Shown here: piece by piece, positions 1 to 5,066 of the stretch
Numbering within the stretch: the first letter of the stretch is position 1
Layout of the letters: the number at the start of each line of letters is the position of its first letter
DNA from: CBDUXZ01 sp965371325 [NCBI: uncultured bacterium]
GTDB taxonomy: Bacteria; JAUYMQ01
Direction of reading: 5' to 3'
NCBI GenBank assembly: GCA_965371325.1
Contig: CBDUXZ010000138.1
Location: 1 to 5,956 of the forward strand
Length of the DNA: 5,956 bases
The notes under the pieces: generated by a model
What the model saw: the letters and a program-made list of their open reading frames with translations, nothing else
What the model was told of the DNA's origin: nothing
Database searches by the model: none
Program-made: the position numbers and the translations under genes

Positions 1-934
1 CGACGCGCCCACGGTTTTCAGCAGCTGCGACATCATCATCAAGGTGAAGGAGCCCACACCGGAGGAGGCGGAGATGCTCCGGCCGGGCCAGCGGCTGTTC
101 TGCTTTCTTCATCTCGCACCGGCCCCCGAGCTCACACAAAAGCTCCTCGAGCGTCGTGTGACGGCCGTCGCCTACGAAACTGTTCAACTTCCTGACGGCT
201 CGCTTCCGCTCCTTGCGCCCATGAGCGAAGTTGCGGGCCGGCTCGCGATTCAGGTGGGAATTCAGTTTTTGCAGAGTGAGCACGGAGGGCGCGGCATTCT
301 TCTTGGTGGTGTACCCGGCGTTTCACGCGGAAAGGTGACGGTCATCGGCGCGGGCACCGTTGGCATCAATGCGGTTCGCGTCGCCCACGCCCTCGGCGCG
401 GAAGTGGATGTTCTCGATACATCACTCCCCCGCCTGACCTACCTCTATGACATCTTCGCGGGAAACCTCGGCACGCTCGTCTCCAACACGGCAAACGTCG
501 AGCGCTCCGTGCTGGAATCCGATTTGGTGATCGGCGCCGTGCTGATTCCAGGCGCCAGGGCGCCCCGCCTCGTGACCCGTGAGATGGTGAAACGCATGAA
601 GCCCGGCTCCGTGGTGGTGGACGTGAGCGTTGATCAGGGCGGGTGCATCGAGACGATCCATCCCACCACGCATGCCGAACCGGTCTACACGGTCGACGGG
701 GTCATCCACTATGGCGTGACTAACATGCCCGGGGCGGTTCCCCGAACCAGCACCTTCGCCCTGACAAACACGACTCTCCCCTACATCGTCAAGCTCGCCT
801 CGGGCGACATCGAAGAGGTCGCCGGGGTGGACCCAGCCCTGCGCTCAGGCATCAATACCTACGATGGCGGGGTCACCCATCCCGGCGTCGCGGAGGCGCA
901 GGGACTTCACCTGGCGGGTCTCCCGGGCGCCTGA
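1..934 (+). CDS. ald: Alanine dehydrogenase, 5' end cut off by the window
   Basis: Catalyses NAD-dependent oxidative deamination of L-alanine to pyruvate and ammonium, reversibly, in the cytoplasm. The frame is open from base 2, giving 310 visible residues; the family is about 370 long, so roughly 60 N-terminal residues lie upstream. The GTG at 44 is therefore an internal valine, not a start. Visible family marks: KVKEP near the left edge (its second Lys matches the pyruvate-binding Lys75 of the Mycobacterium enzyme), FLHLA (His96 equivalent), PMSEVAGR, the NAD-binding loop GAGTVG (bases 347-364), [16 protein letters not shown] with the catalytic Asp (Asp270 equivalent, bases 632-634) and [11 protein letters not shown]. 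All catalytic residues that can be seen are kept. The stop at 932 follows a short C-terminus ending GLPGA. The family is known; the match is from remembered sequences. Whether it is co-transcribed with the next gene, 189 nt downstream, is unclear. Confidence 0.97.
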   Translation, partial: DAPTVFSSCDIIIKVKEPTPEEAEMLRPGQRLFCFLHLAPAPELTQKLLERRVTAVAYETVQLPDGSLPLLAPMSEVAGRLAIQVGIQFLQSEHGGRGILLGGVPGVSRGKVTVIGAGTVGINAVRVAHALGAEVDVLDTSLPRLTYLYDIFAGNLGTLVSNTANVERSVLESDLVIGAVLIPGARAPRLVTREMVKRMKPGSVVVDVSVDQGGCIETIHPTTHAEPVYTVDGVIHYGVTNMPGAVPRTSTFALTNTTLPYIVKLASGDIEEVAGVDPALRSGINTYDGGVTHPGVAEAQGLHLAGLPGA

Positions 935-942
935 GGGGCGCC
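926..942 (+). terminator. Possible weak terminator hairpin at the ald stop codon
   Basis: Two GGCGCC copies (926-931 and 937-942) can pair as a 6-bp GC stem with a 5-nt loop that contains the first bases after the last codon, including the TGA stop. Only a short TTCT follows, so it lacks a proper U tract. It may be chance, since GGCGCC is self-complementary and the region is GC-rich. The rest of the gap to 1123 shows no convincing promoter; a TATGCT at 1061-1066 resembles a -10 box but has no good -35 partner. Confidence 0.25.
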
Positions 943-1123
943 TTCTCCCGCGCGGGGATATGGGCGCTGTCGCCGCAGGAAGCTTCGGGCCGCCGGTGTG
1001 GCACCGTCGGAGTGAGCCGAACGGCCCCAGTCTGGACTGGTTTAAGCGGCCCGTTGCGTCTATGCTGGCTCCAAGGCGGGCCCCCGACCCGATTGAGTGC
1101 TGCTCTGCCTGGTGAGGGTGTTC

Positions 1124-1954
1124 ATGTCCGTTCCAAGTCGCCTGGTCGGTACCATGCTCGCGCTTGTTCTGTGTGGGTGCCAGGCTACGGTGACCCTGAA
1201 GTCGCCCGAGTCCGGCGCTACGCCGGCAGACGCAAAGCCCGGTGGCGCCACCACACCTTCGGACAGTGCGCCTGCCGCTGCGCCTGATATTGCTTCGATC
1301 CCCGTTGCGGCAGAGGAGGGCGCCGCCCCCTCGCCGACGCCGGACCTTGCGACTCGCCCCGCCACCGCGACCCCGCCCGCGCAAGCTGTGCCCGCGATCC
1401 CCGTGATTGCCACGCCCTCGCGCATGCCCGTGACCTCGGCCGCGTCCGTTCCCGCTTCCGGGAGCCCCACGTTCAAGGATCGCTTCCAGTCGGGCCTCCA
1501 CACGGGCACCGTCGGCGCCGCCTTCGGCGGCCTCGGGGGGCCGATAGGTCTCGCGGCGGGAGGCGGCGCGGGCTTCATCGCGGGCTTCGTTGCGGGCCGG
1601 CCAATCTTCGGGGGTGCAGGCCGCGCGGGTCGCCAGGGGAGCTGGGATAGGCAGGTGCAGAATCAACAGACATGGGAGGAGCAGGTCGCTGCCCGGGTTG
1701 AGGGCCTCGACGGCCCCATGCCGCCCCCCGCAACCGGTATCGGGGATGTCGCGTCCCCCGCATCGGCGAACCCCAAGCCCCCTGGCGAGGTAAGAGACGG
1801 GGCCGATCCCGAGGGGGATTACGAGGCGTGGACGGATCAGATAATGACGCACGCGCTGCCTGCGAGCGCGCGCAGTGCGGCGGGTGACTCCCAAAGCGAG
1901 CCCGGCGATGAAGAGAGCGCGGGAGAATCGGAAATCGCCGGAGAGTCTCCGTGA
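1124..1954 (+). CDS. Glycine-zipper lipoprotein of unknown function
   Basis: A 276-residue predicted lipoprotein. I chose the ATG at 1124 over the upstream in-frame GTG at 1097: GGTGAGG lies 6 nt before it, and the protein then opens with a classic short lipoprotein signal, one Arg followed by a hydrophobic run and the lipobox LCGC, with lipidated Cys19. The +2 residue is Gln, which by the Lol rule predicts the outer membrane. Residues 31-115 form a low-complexity Ala/Pro/Thr linker. Residues 127-169 are a glycine-zipper stretch (repeated GxxxG/GxxG with Ala, Ile, Phe), the type seen in SlyB/Rcp-like and other outer-membrane zipper proteins that insert in or oligomerise at membranes. A Trp/Gln-rich segment (WDRQVQNQQTWEEQV, 174-188) follows, and the tail from 252 is acidic with two AGES units. 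It overlaps the VWA gene by 4 nt, so the two products probably act together. No specific family recognised. Confidence 0.8.
   Translation: MSVPSRLVGTMLALVLCGCQATVTLKSPESGATPADAKPGGATTPSDSAPAAAPDIASIPVAAEEGAAPSPTPDLATRPATATPPAQAVPAIPVIATPSRMPVTSAASVPASGSPTFKDRFQSGLHTGTVGAAFGGLGGPIGLAAGGGAGFIAGFVAGRPIFGGAGRAGRQGSWDRQVQNQQTWEEQVAARVEGLDGPMPPPATGIGDVASPASANPKPPGEVRDGADPEGDYEAWTDQIMTHALPASARSAAGDSQSEPGDEESAGESEIAGESP
1939..1951 (+). promoter_or_regulatory. Palindrome over the ribosome binding site of the VWA gene
   Basis: CGGAGA-G-TCTCCG is a perfect palindrome about base 1945. In RNA it would fold as a 5-bp stem with a 3-nt loop, pairing the GGAG Shine-Dalgarno (1940-1943) and reaching the first base of the GTG start at 1951. 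The site lies inside the last codons of the lipoprotein gene, so ribosomes finishing that gene would open it. This fits translational coupling at the GTGA overlap. The palindrome is seen; its effect is inferred. Confidence 0.4.
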
Positions 1955-2844
1955 GAAATTTCTTCGGGAACGCGCACCGGTCCCTGGGTCTGGCGCCGGT
2001 TCTCTGCGCGATTCTCGGCCTGGGCTTTCCCCCGGGCGCCTCGGCGGACGAGCGTCCCCCCGACCCTGCTCCGTCCTCACTTCCCCATGGCCTCCGCGGA
2101 GAGCTCTCCCCGGGGCGCCCCCTCGATCTCATTCTGCTGGTCGACGCCTCCCTGGACGCCGCCACGTCGACCGGGACGGATGTGAACGGCGACGGGAAAG
2201 TCGATCCGGGGAAAGGGATTCGCCTGTCGAAGGGCCTTCTTCCCACGGTCAGCTTCCGGACCGGGGAAGACTCTATCCTCGCAGCGGAGATCTACGCCGC
2301 GCGGCGCATCGTGGCGTCCGCCATCCATGAGGGGACGCGGATAGGCGTCGTTCTCATGGCCCAGCCCTTCGATCCCCGTCCCTGCGAGATGGTTCCCGAG
2401 GGACCCGGTGCGGAGCTGCTCCAACCTCTCACCGAGGATCGAACGGCGGTGCTCGCGGCCTTGGATCGGGTTGCGCTGCGCAGGGCGGGCGGCGCCTCGA
2501 ATCTGGCCGAAGGCATACGCATGTCCGTGTCGATGCTGACCGGCCTGCCGGATATGGGGGCCGATGCGCGCCCGGACGCCCGGCGCACGGTCCTCTTCTT
2601 CGGACACCGCGCGCCGACCTTCCCCTTCGGAAGCCCCTACCATACGAGCCCCGATGACATCGCCCTGGCCGAGCGCAGCGCGAAGGTGGCCGCCAGGGTG
2701 GGCATTCGTATCGAGATCCTCACCTTCGGAACGGGAGAAGGGATGGTGATCAACAGCCTCACCCGCATCGCGGAGATCACCGGTGGCGAGTTGACCCGAG
2801 TCCCGGATGTACGAAGCGCCCCTCTCGGGCTCACGCCTCCCTGA
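1951..2844 (+). CDS. Secreted VWA-like domain protein with a calcium-loop insert
   Basis: A 297-residue exported protein. It starts at GTG 1951, overlapping the upstream stop as GTGA, with GGAG 7 nt before. Residues 1-32 look like a Sec signal peptide (basic start, hydrophobic core, cleavage near ASA/DE). The rest resembles a von Willebrand factor A fold: strand LDLILLVDAS at 58-67, helix from about 109, strand IGVVLMA at 131-137, GGASNLAEGI at 180-189, strand RRTVLFF at 211-217 and a last strand IRIEILTFG at 252-260. VWA domains bind a metal through DxSxS, a Thr and an Asp. Here the first motif is DASLD (65-69), the Thr position is Ser183, and the usual Asp in the fourth strand appears to be His219, so the site is altered. 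DVNGDGKVD (77-85) matches the EF-hand or dockerin-type calcium loop and sits just after the first motif. Likely partner is the zipper lipoprotein. Function unknown; VWA proteins usually mediate protein-protein contacts. Confidence 0.82.
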   Translation: MRNFFGNAHRSLGLAPVLCAILGLGFPPGASADERPPDPAPSSLPHGLRGELSPGRPLDLILLVDASLDAATSTGTDVNGDGKVDPGKGIRLSKGLLPTVSFRTGEDSILAAEIYAARRIVASAIHEGTRIGVVLMAQPFDPRPCEMVPEGPGAELLQPLTEDRTAVLAALDRVALRRAGGASNLAEGIRMSVSMLTGLPDMGADARPDARRTVLFFGHRAPTFPFGSPYHTSPDDIALAERSAKVAARVGIRIEILTFGTGEGMVINSLTRIAEITGGELTRVPDVRSAPLGLTPP

Positions 2845-2894
2845 CATCATCCTTCCGCACGGGACGTCGAGACGGACCTTCATTTGACCCCGCC

Positions 2895-2918
2895 CCGGCG
2901 ATGGTGTGACATCGCCGG
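2895..2918. terminator. Perfect inverted repeat between convergent genes, possible two-way terminator
   Basis: CCGGCGATG, a 6-nt loop GTGTGA, then CATCGCCGG: a perfect 9-bp stem. It lies in the 109-nt gap between the stop of the VWA gene (2844) and the stop of the methyltransferase gene on the other strand (2954), where a shared terminator is expected. Neither side has a U-rich run (TTGTC on the plus side), so intrinsic termination would be weak; it could instead protect RNA 3' ends. No gene is seen in this gap. Confidence 0.5.
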
Positions 2919-2953
2919 TTGTCAGGGCAGGGTGGCGATCGGGGTGCGGAAGT

Positions 2954-3718
2954 TCACCCGGGAGTTCTGGTGAGGGGAACGAAACGGACCGGGAGGATGC
3001 GGCGCTTCTTCACGCTGCCGTCAGAGCTCTTCTCGAGAAGGATCAGGTGCTGCACCCGGAAGGGGCCGCCGACGGGGATGATCATGCGGCCGCCGGGTTT
3101 AAGCTGCGCGATGAGAGGCGCGGGAATGTGGTCGGCCCCCGCCGTGACGATGATGGCGTCAAAAGGAGCCGCTTCCGGCCAGCCGTTGTATCCGTCGCCG
3201 ACACGCGTCTTCACATTCTTGTACTCCAGGCGGGCGAAGTGCTCCCGGGCCAGCGTTCCCAGCGGCGCGACGATTTCAATCGTGTAGACTTCCCTGACGA
3301 GCTGCGAGAGCACCGCGGCCTGATAGCCCGAGCCGGTACCAACCTCGAAAACCTTGTCGCCCGGCTCCAGATCGAGAAGCTCCGTCATCAGGGCGACGAT
3401 GTAGGGTTGGGAGATCGTCTGGCCGTGGCCGATGGGGAGGGGGCGGTTCTCGTAGGCGTGGCGTTTCTGCGACTCTGGAACGAACTCGTGGCGGGGAACG
3501 CTCTTTAAGGCTTTGGCAACACGTTTCGAGAGCGCCTCTCTTCCTGTTTCGAAACGCGTCGCGGCAGTCTGTCGTTCGACAATGTCCACCATCCGCGCAC
3601 GGCGGACCTGATAGGTCTCTTTGTCCTGGTCCGCCGCCCGGAGGGAGGCCCCCGGCAGCAGGACGACGGCCGCGAGAGCGCCGAGAACGGCGGGACGAAT
3701 GGGAAAGCGTCCTGTCAT
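2954..3718 (-). CDS. pcm: Protein-L-isoaspartate O-methyltransferase with signal peptide
   Basis: Methylates isoaspartyl residues in damaged proteins using S-adenosylmethionine, starting their repair. The start is taken as ATG at 3718, giving 254 residues. The frame is open to 3841, but starting at 3718 places a clean Sec signal at the N-terminus: two Arg, the core AVLGALAAVVLLPGA and a cleavage site near residues 28-29 (LRA/AD). A GGAG lies only 2 nt before the ATG, which is tight. The mature part, about 225 residues, matches the usual length (E. coli Pcm is 208). Family marks: FVPESQ, then GHGQTISQP (97-105), SAM-binding motif I EVGTGSGYQAA (125-135), VGDGYNGWPE, FDAIIVTAGADHIP and LKPGGRMIIPVG. 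Export implies a periplasmic role, as in other proteobacteria carrying signal-bearing Pcm copies; where SAM would come from there is an open point. It is divergent from the exosortase operon and convergent with the VWA gene. Confidence 0.95.
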   Translation of the reverse strand: MTGRFPIRPAVLGALAAVVLLPGASLRAADQDKETYQVRRARMVDIVERQTAATRFETGREALSKRVAKALKSVPRHEFVPESQKRHAYENRPLPIGHGQTISQPYIVALMTELLDLEPGDKVFEVGTGSGYQAAVLSQLVREVYTIEIVAPLGTLAREHFARLEYKNVKTRVGDGYNGWPEAAPFDAIIVTAGADHIPAPLIAQLKPGGRMIIPVGGPFRVQHLILLEKSSDGSVKKRRILPVRFVPLTRTPG

Positions 3719-3906
3719 GGCTCCGGGTGGGCAAGGATGAACGACGGTGCGACTTCCGTGGGGCGCTTCACCGATTACACGCGCTGCGATACAATGAGAT
3801 CCAGACTGGCGCGACCGGAAGGCACGGGGTTCCGAGCGCATAGTATCATTTCCGCGGCCCGTTTTATGATCCCGCGCGGACCCACCAGAGAGGTGAGGAA
3901 AAGCAC
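3719..3906. promoter_or_regulatory. Divergent intergenic region, likely promoters for both directions
   Basis: This 188-nt gap separates the start codons of pcm (minus) and the exosortase gene (plus), so both promoters should be here. It is more AT-rich around 3840-3870 than its surroundings. For the plus direction TATGAT at 3865-3870 matches a -10 box at five of six bases, but no good -35 lies 16-18 nt upstream. For the minus direction TGTAAT (reading from the complement of about 3774-3779) is also five of six, again without a clear -35. Both are weak calls. A strong Shine-Dalgarno, GGTGAGG at 3892-3898, serves the GTG at 3907. No conserved riboswitch or operator repeat was recognised. Confidence 0.35.
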
Positions 3907-4410
3907 GTGACTGATTCCAAAGACTCCACGAGGGGCAAAATCGGCCTCGGCATCCGATTCGCCGTTTTCCTGGGGGGCATCTATTTCCTCTTTACGTTTG
4001 AGCCGGTGTACGAGCGCGTCGTTGCCCCCTTCACCGCGTTCACGGCCTGGCTGGCCGCCGCGACGGGAAAACTGCTGACCCTCTCCGTCAACGTGAACGG
4101 CGTCACGCTCATCGGGCCCGCATCCTCCGTCAACGTGGGGCAGGGGTGCGACGCCATCGATGTGGTGAGCATCATCCTCGCCGCCGGGCTCGCCACACCC
4201 GCGGCCCTCACACGAAAGCTCTCGTTCGTAACCGTGGGGATCACGGCGGTTCTTGCCCTGAATATCGCCCGCCTGCTGACGCTCCTCTACGCGGCCTCTA
4301 TCTCCTACACCTTCATGGACATCCTGCACGTGTACATCTGGCCCGTGATCCTGCTCTTCGGCTGCCTCGGCCTCTGGTACTACTGGTTCGAGGAGCGGGC
4401 GACCGCATGA
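3907..4410 (+). CDS. xrtH: Short exosortase, XrtH-like transpeptidase
   Basis: A 167-residue polytopic membrane protein of the exosortase/archaeosortase family, which cut C-terminal sorting signals of exported proteins (XrtH is paired with IPTLxxWG-CTERM proteins) much as sortases do. The start is GTG 3907, with GGTGAGG 8 nt before. Hydrophobic segments: about 14-31, 40-60, 84-101, 105-128 and 142-160. The catalytic triad is visible: Cys81 in GQGCDAID, Arg122 in the NxxR motif LNIARLL, and His141 in DILHVYIWP. The order and spacing (Cys-helix-TPA, LN..R, H.Y.W then a last helix ending in aromatic residues) resemble XrtH as I remember it, where the Cys context is GCNG; here it is GCDA, so the subclass is less certain than the family. 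Lacks the long C-terminal domain of full EpsI-type exosortases. Overlaps its downstream neighbour by ATGA, so the two form an operon. No substrate with a sorting tail is encoded in the window. Confidence 0.88.
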   Translation: MTDSKDSTRGKIGLGIRFAVFLGGIYFLFTFEPVYERVVAPFTAFTAWLAAATGKLLTLSVNVNGVTLIGPASSVNVGQGCDAIDVVSIILAAGLATPAALTRKLSFVTVGITAVLALNIARLLTLLYAASISYTFMDILHVYIWPVILLFGCLGLWYYWFEERATA

Positions 4411-5045
4411 AGCGAAGGGCGTATCTACGTGCAGCCCTCCTCTGGATTCTGCTGGTCGTTGCCTTTGCCCTCCTCACGAAGGTCGCCGGAGAGTTCTATC
4501 GCACACCGATCCTCGGAACCGGGGAGCGCATCGCGCAGTTCGTCGCGCCATCGGATGTCCGGATAACAATCCGAAAGGAGGGGGAGAAGGTTACCTTCGC
4601 TGCCGGTCGCGGGGAGAAGGGGATGAAGACGGGTATCGACGTCTCGCTTCTTGACGCATCTGCATCGCTTTTCCTGGCAACGGTCCTCCTCACCCCGGCG
4701 GGCTCGCCGTGGCGGCGGGTTCTCTGGATGGCTTTGGCGTTTCTGGGTTTTGTCGTCGTGATGGGATTTGTCGTCGCCGGTCTGGCCCTCGTACCACTTG
4801 TGCAGGGGGGATTCGTGTCGAGTCGCGTGGCATGGCGTCTCGCCGCGCTATCCCACAATACCGCAAGCTCCGGGCTCATCATCTCCTTCCCGACGGCAAT
4901 CTGGTTTATCTCGACCTTCACCTGGTGGCGCAGGGACTTCGCGAAGTCCGCGGCGCCGAGGCCGAAGGATAAGCCGGTGGAGCGAAAGCTCACGCGGCGG
5001 GAGCGGCGAACGCGGGAGAGGGAACAGCCGAAGAAGAAACGGTAG
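4407..5045 (+). CDS. Membrane protein coupled to the exosortase, basic C-terminal tail
   Basis: A 212-residue membrane protein, probably the partner of the exosortase: its ATG at 4407 overlaps the exosortase stop (ATGA), and GAGGAG lies 11 nt upstream. The frame is open back to 4146, but that stretch is an out-of-frame shadow of the exosortase gene. Hydrophobic segments: 8-25 (after the basic start MKRRAYLR), about 84-97, 105-132 and 153-172. Between segments 1 and 2 is a soluble stretch of about 50 residues (GERIAQF, VRITIRKEGEKVTFA) likely facing the periplasm. The tail from 174 is very rich in Lys and Arg and presumably cytoplasmic by the positive-inside rule. XrtH genes are known to travel with a small 'exosortase H-associated membrane protein'; position and layout fit this, but I cannot confirm homology by eye. 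It could help recognise or hand over substrates; that is inference. Confidence 0.78.
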   Translation: MKRRAYLRAALLWILLVVAFALLTKVAGEFYRTPILGTGERIAQFVAPSDVRITIRKEGEKVTFAAGRGEKGMKTGIDVSLLDASASLFLATVLLTPAGSPWRRVLWMALAFLGFVVVMGFVVAGLALVPLVQGGFVSSRVAWRLAALSHNTASSGLIISFPTAIWFISTFTWWRRDFAKSAAPRPKDKPVERKLTRRERRTREREQPKKKR

Positions 5046-5066
5046 AGTTCTGATCGCGACGCGGCG

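Noticed and set aside
44-46. GTG at 44 as start of alanine dehydrogenase
   Set aside because: The frame is open upstream and the residues before it (DIIIK) match the family, which has about 60 more residues N-terminal to the window edge.
1097-1123. GTG at 1097 as start of the lipoprotein
   Set aside because: ATG 1124 has a better-placed GGTGAGG and gives a normal short lipoprotein signal.
845-2080. Minus-strand open frame of 411 codons opposite the ald end and the lipoprotein gene
   Set aside because: Composition is Arg/Gly/Pro-rich shadow typical of high-GC antisense frames. The plus strand has a signal peptide, lipobox, ribosome binding site and coupled overlap.
2785-2844. C-terminus of the VWA protein as an exosortase sorting tail
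   Set aside because: It ends in a polar, Pro-containing stretch with no TM helix or basic cluster, so it is not a CTERM substrate.
2077-2883. Minus-strand open frame of 268 codons opposite the VWA gene
   Set aside because: No recognisable domain; the plus-strand frame has a signal peptide and VWA-like motifs.
2906-3508. Plus-strand open frame of 200 codons opposite pcm
   Set aside because: The minus strand carries all isoaspartyl methyltransferase motifs, so this is its shadow.
3719-3841. Longer start for pcm at 3841
   Set aside because: It would add 41 residues of non-family sequence before a perfect signal peptide, which must be at the N-terminus.
3775-4329. Minus-strand open frame of 184 codons opposite the exosortase
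   Set aside because: Low-complexity charged shadow; the plus strand has the exosortase triad and a good Shine-Dalgarno.
4146-4406. Upstream extension of the exosortase partner frame
   Set aside because: It is an out-of-frame shadow of the exosortase coding sequence, Arg/His/Pro-rich; the ATGA overlap marks the real start.
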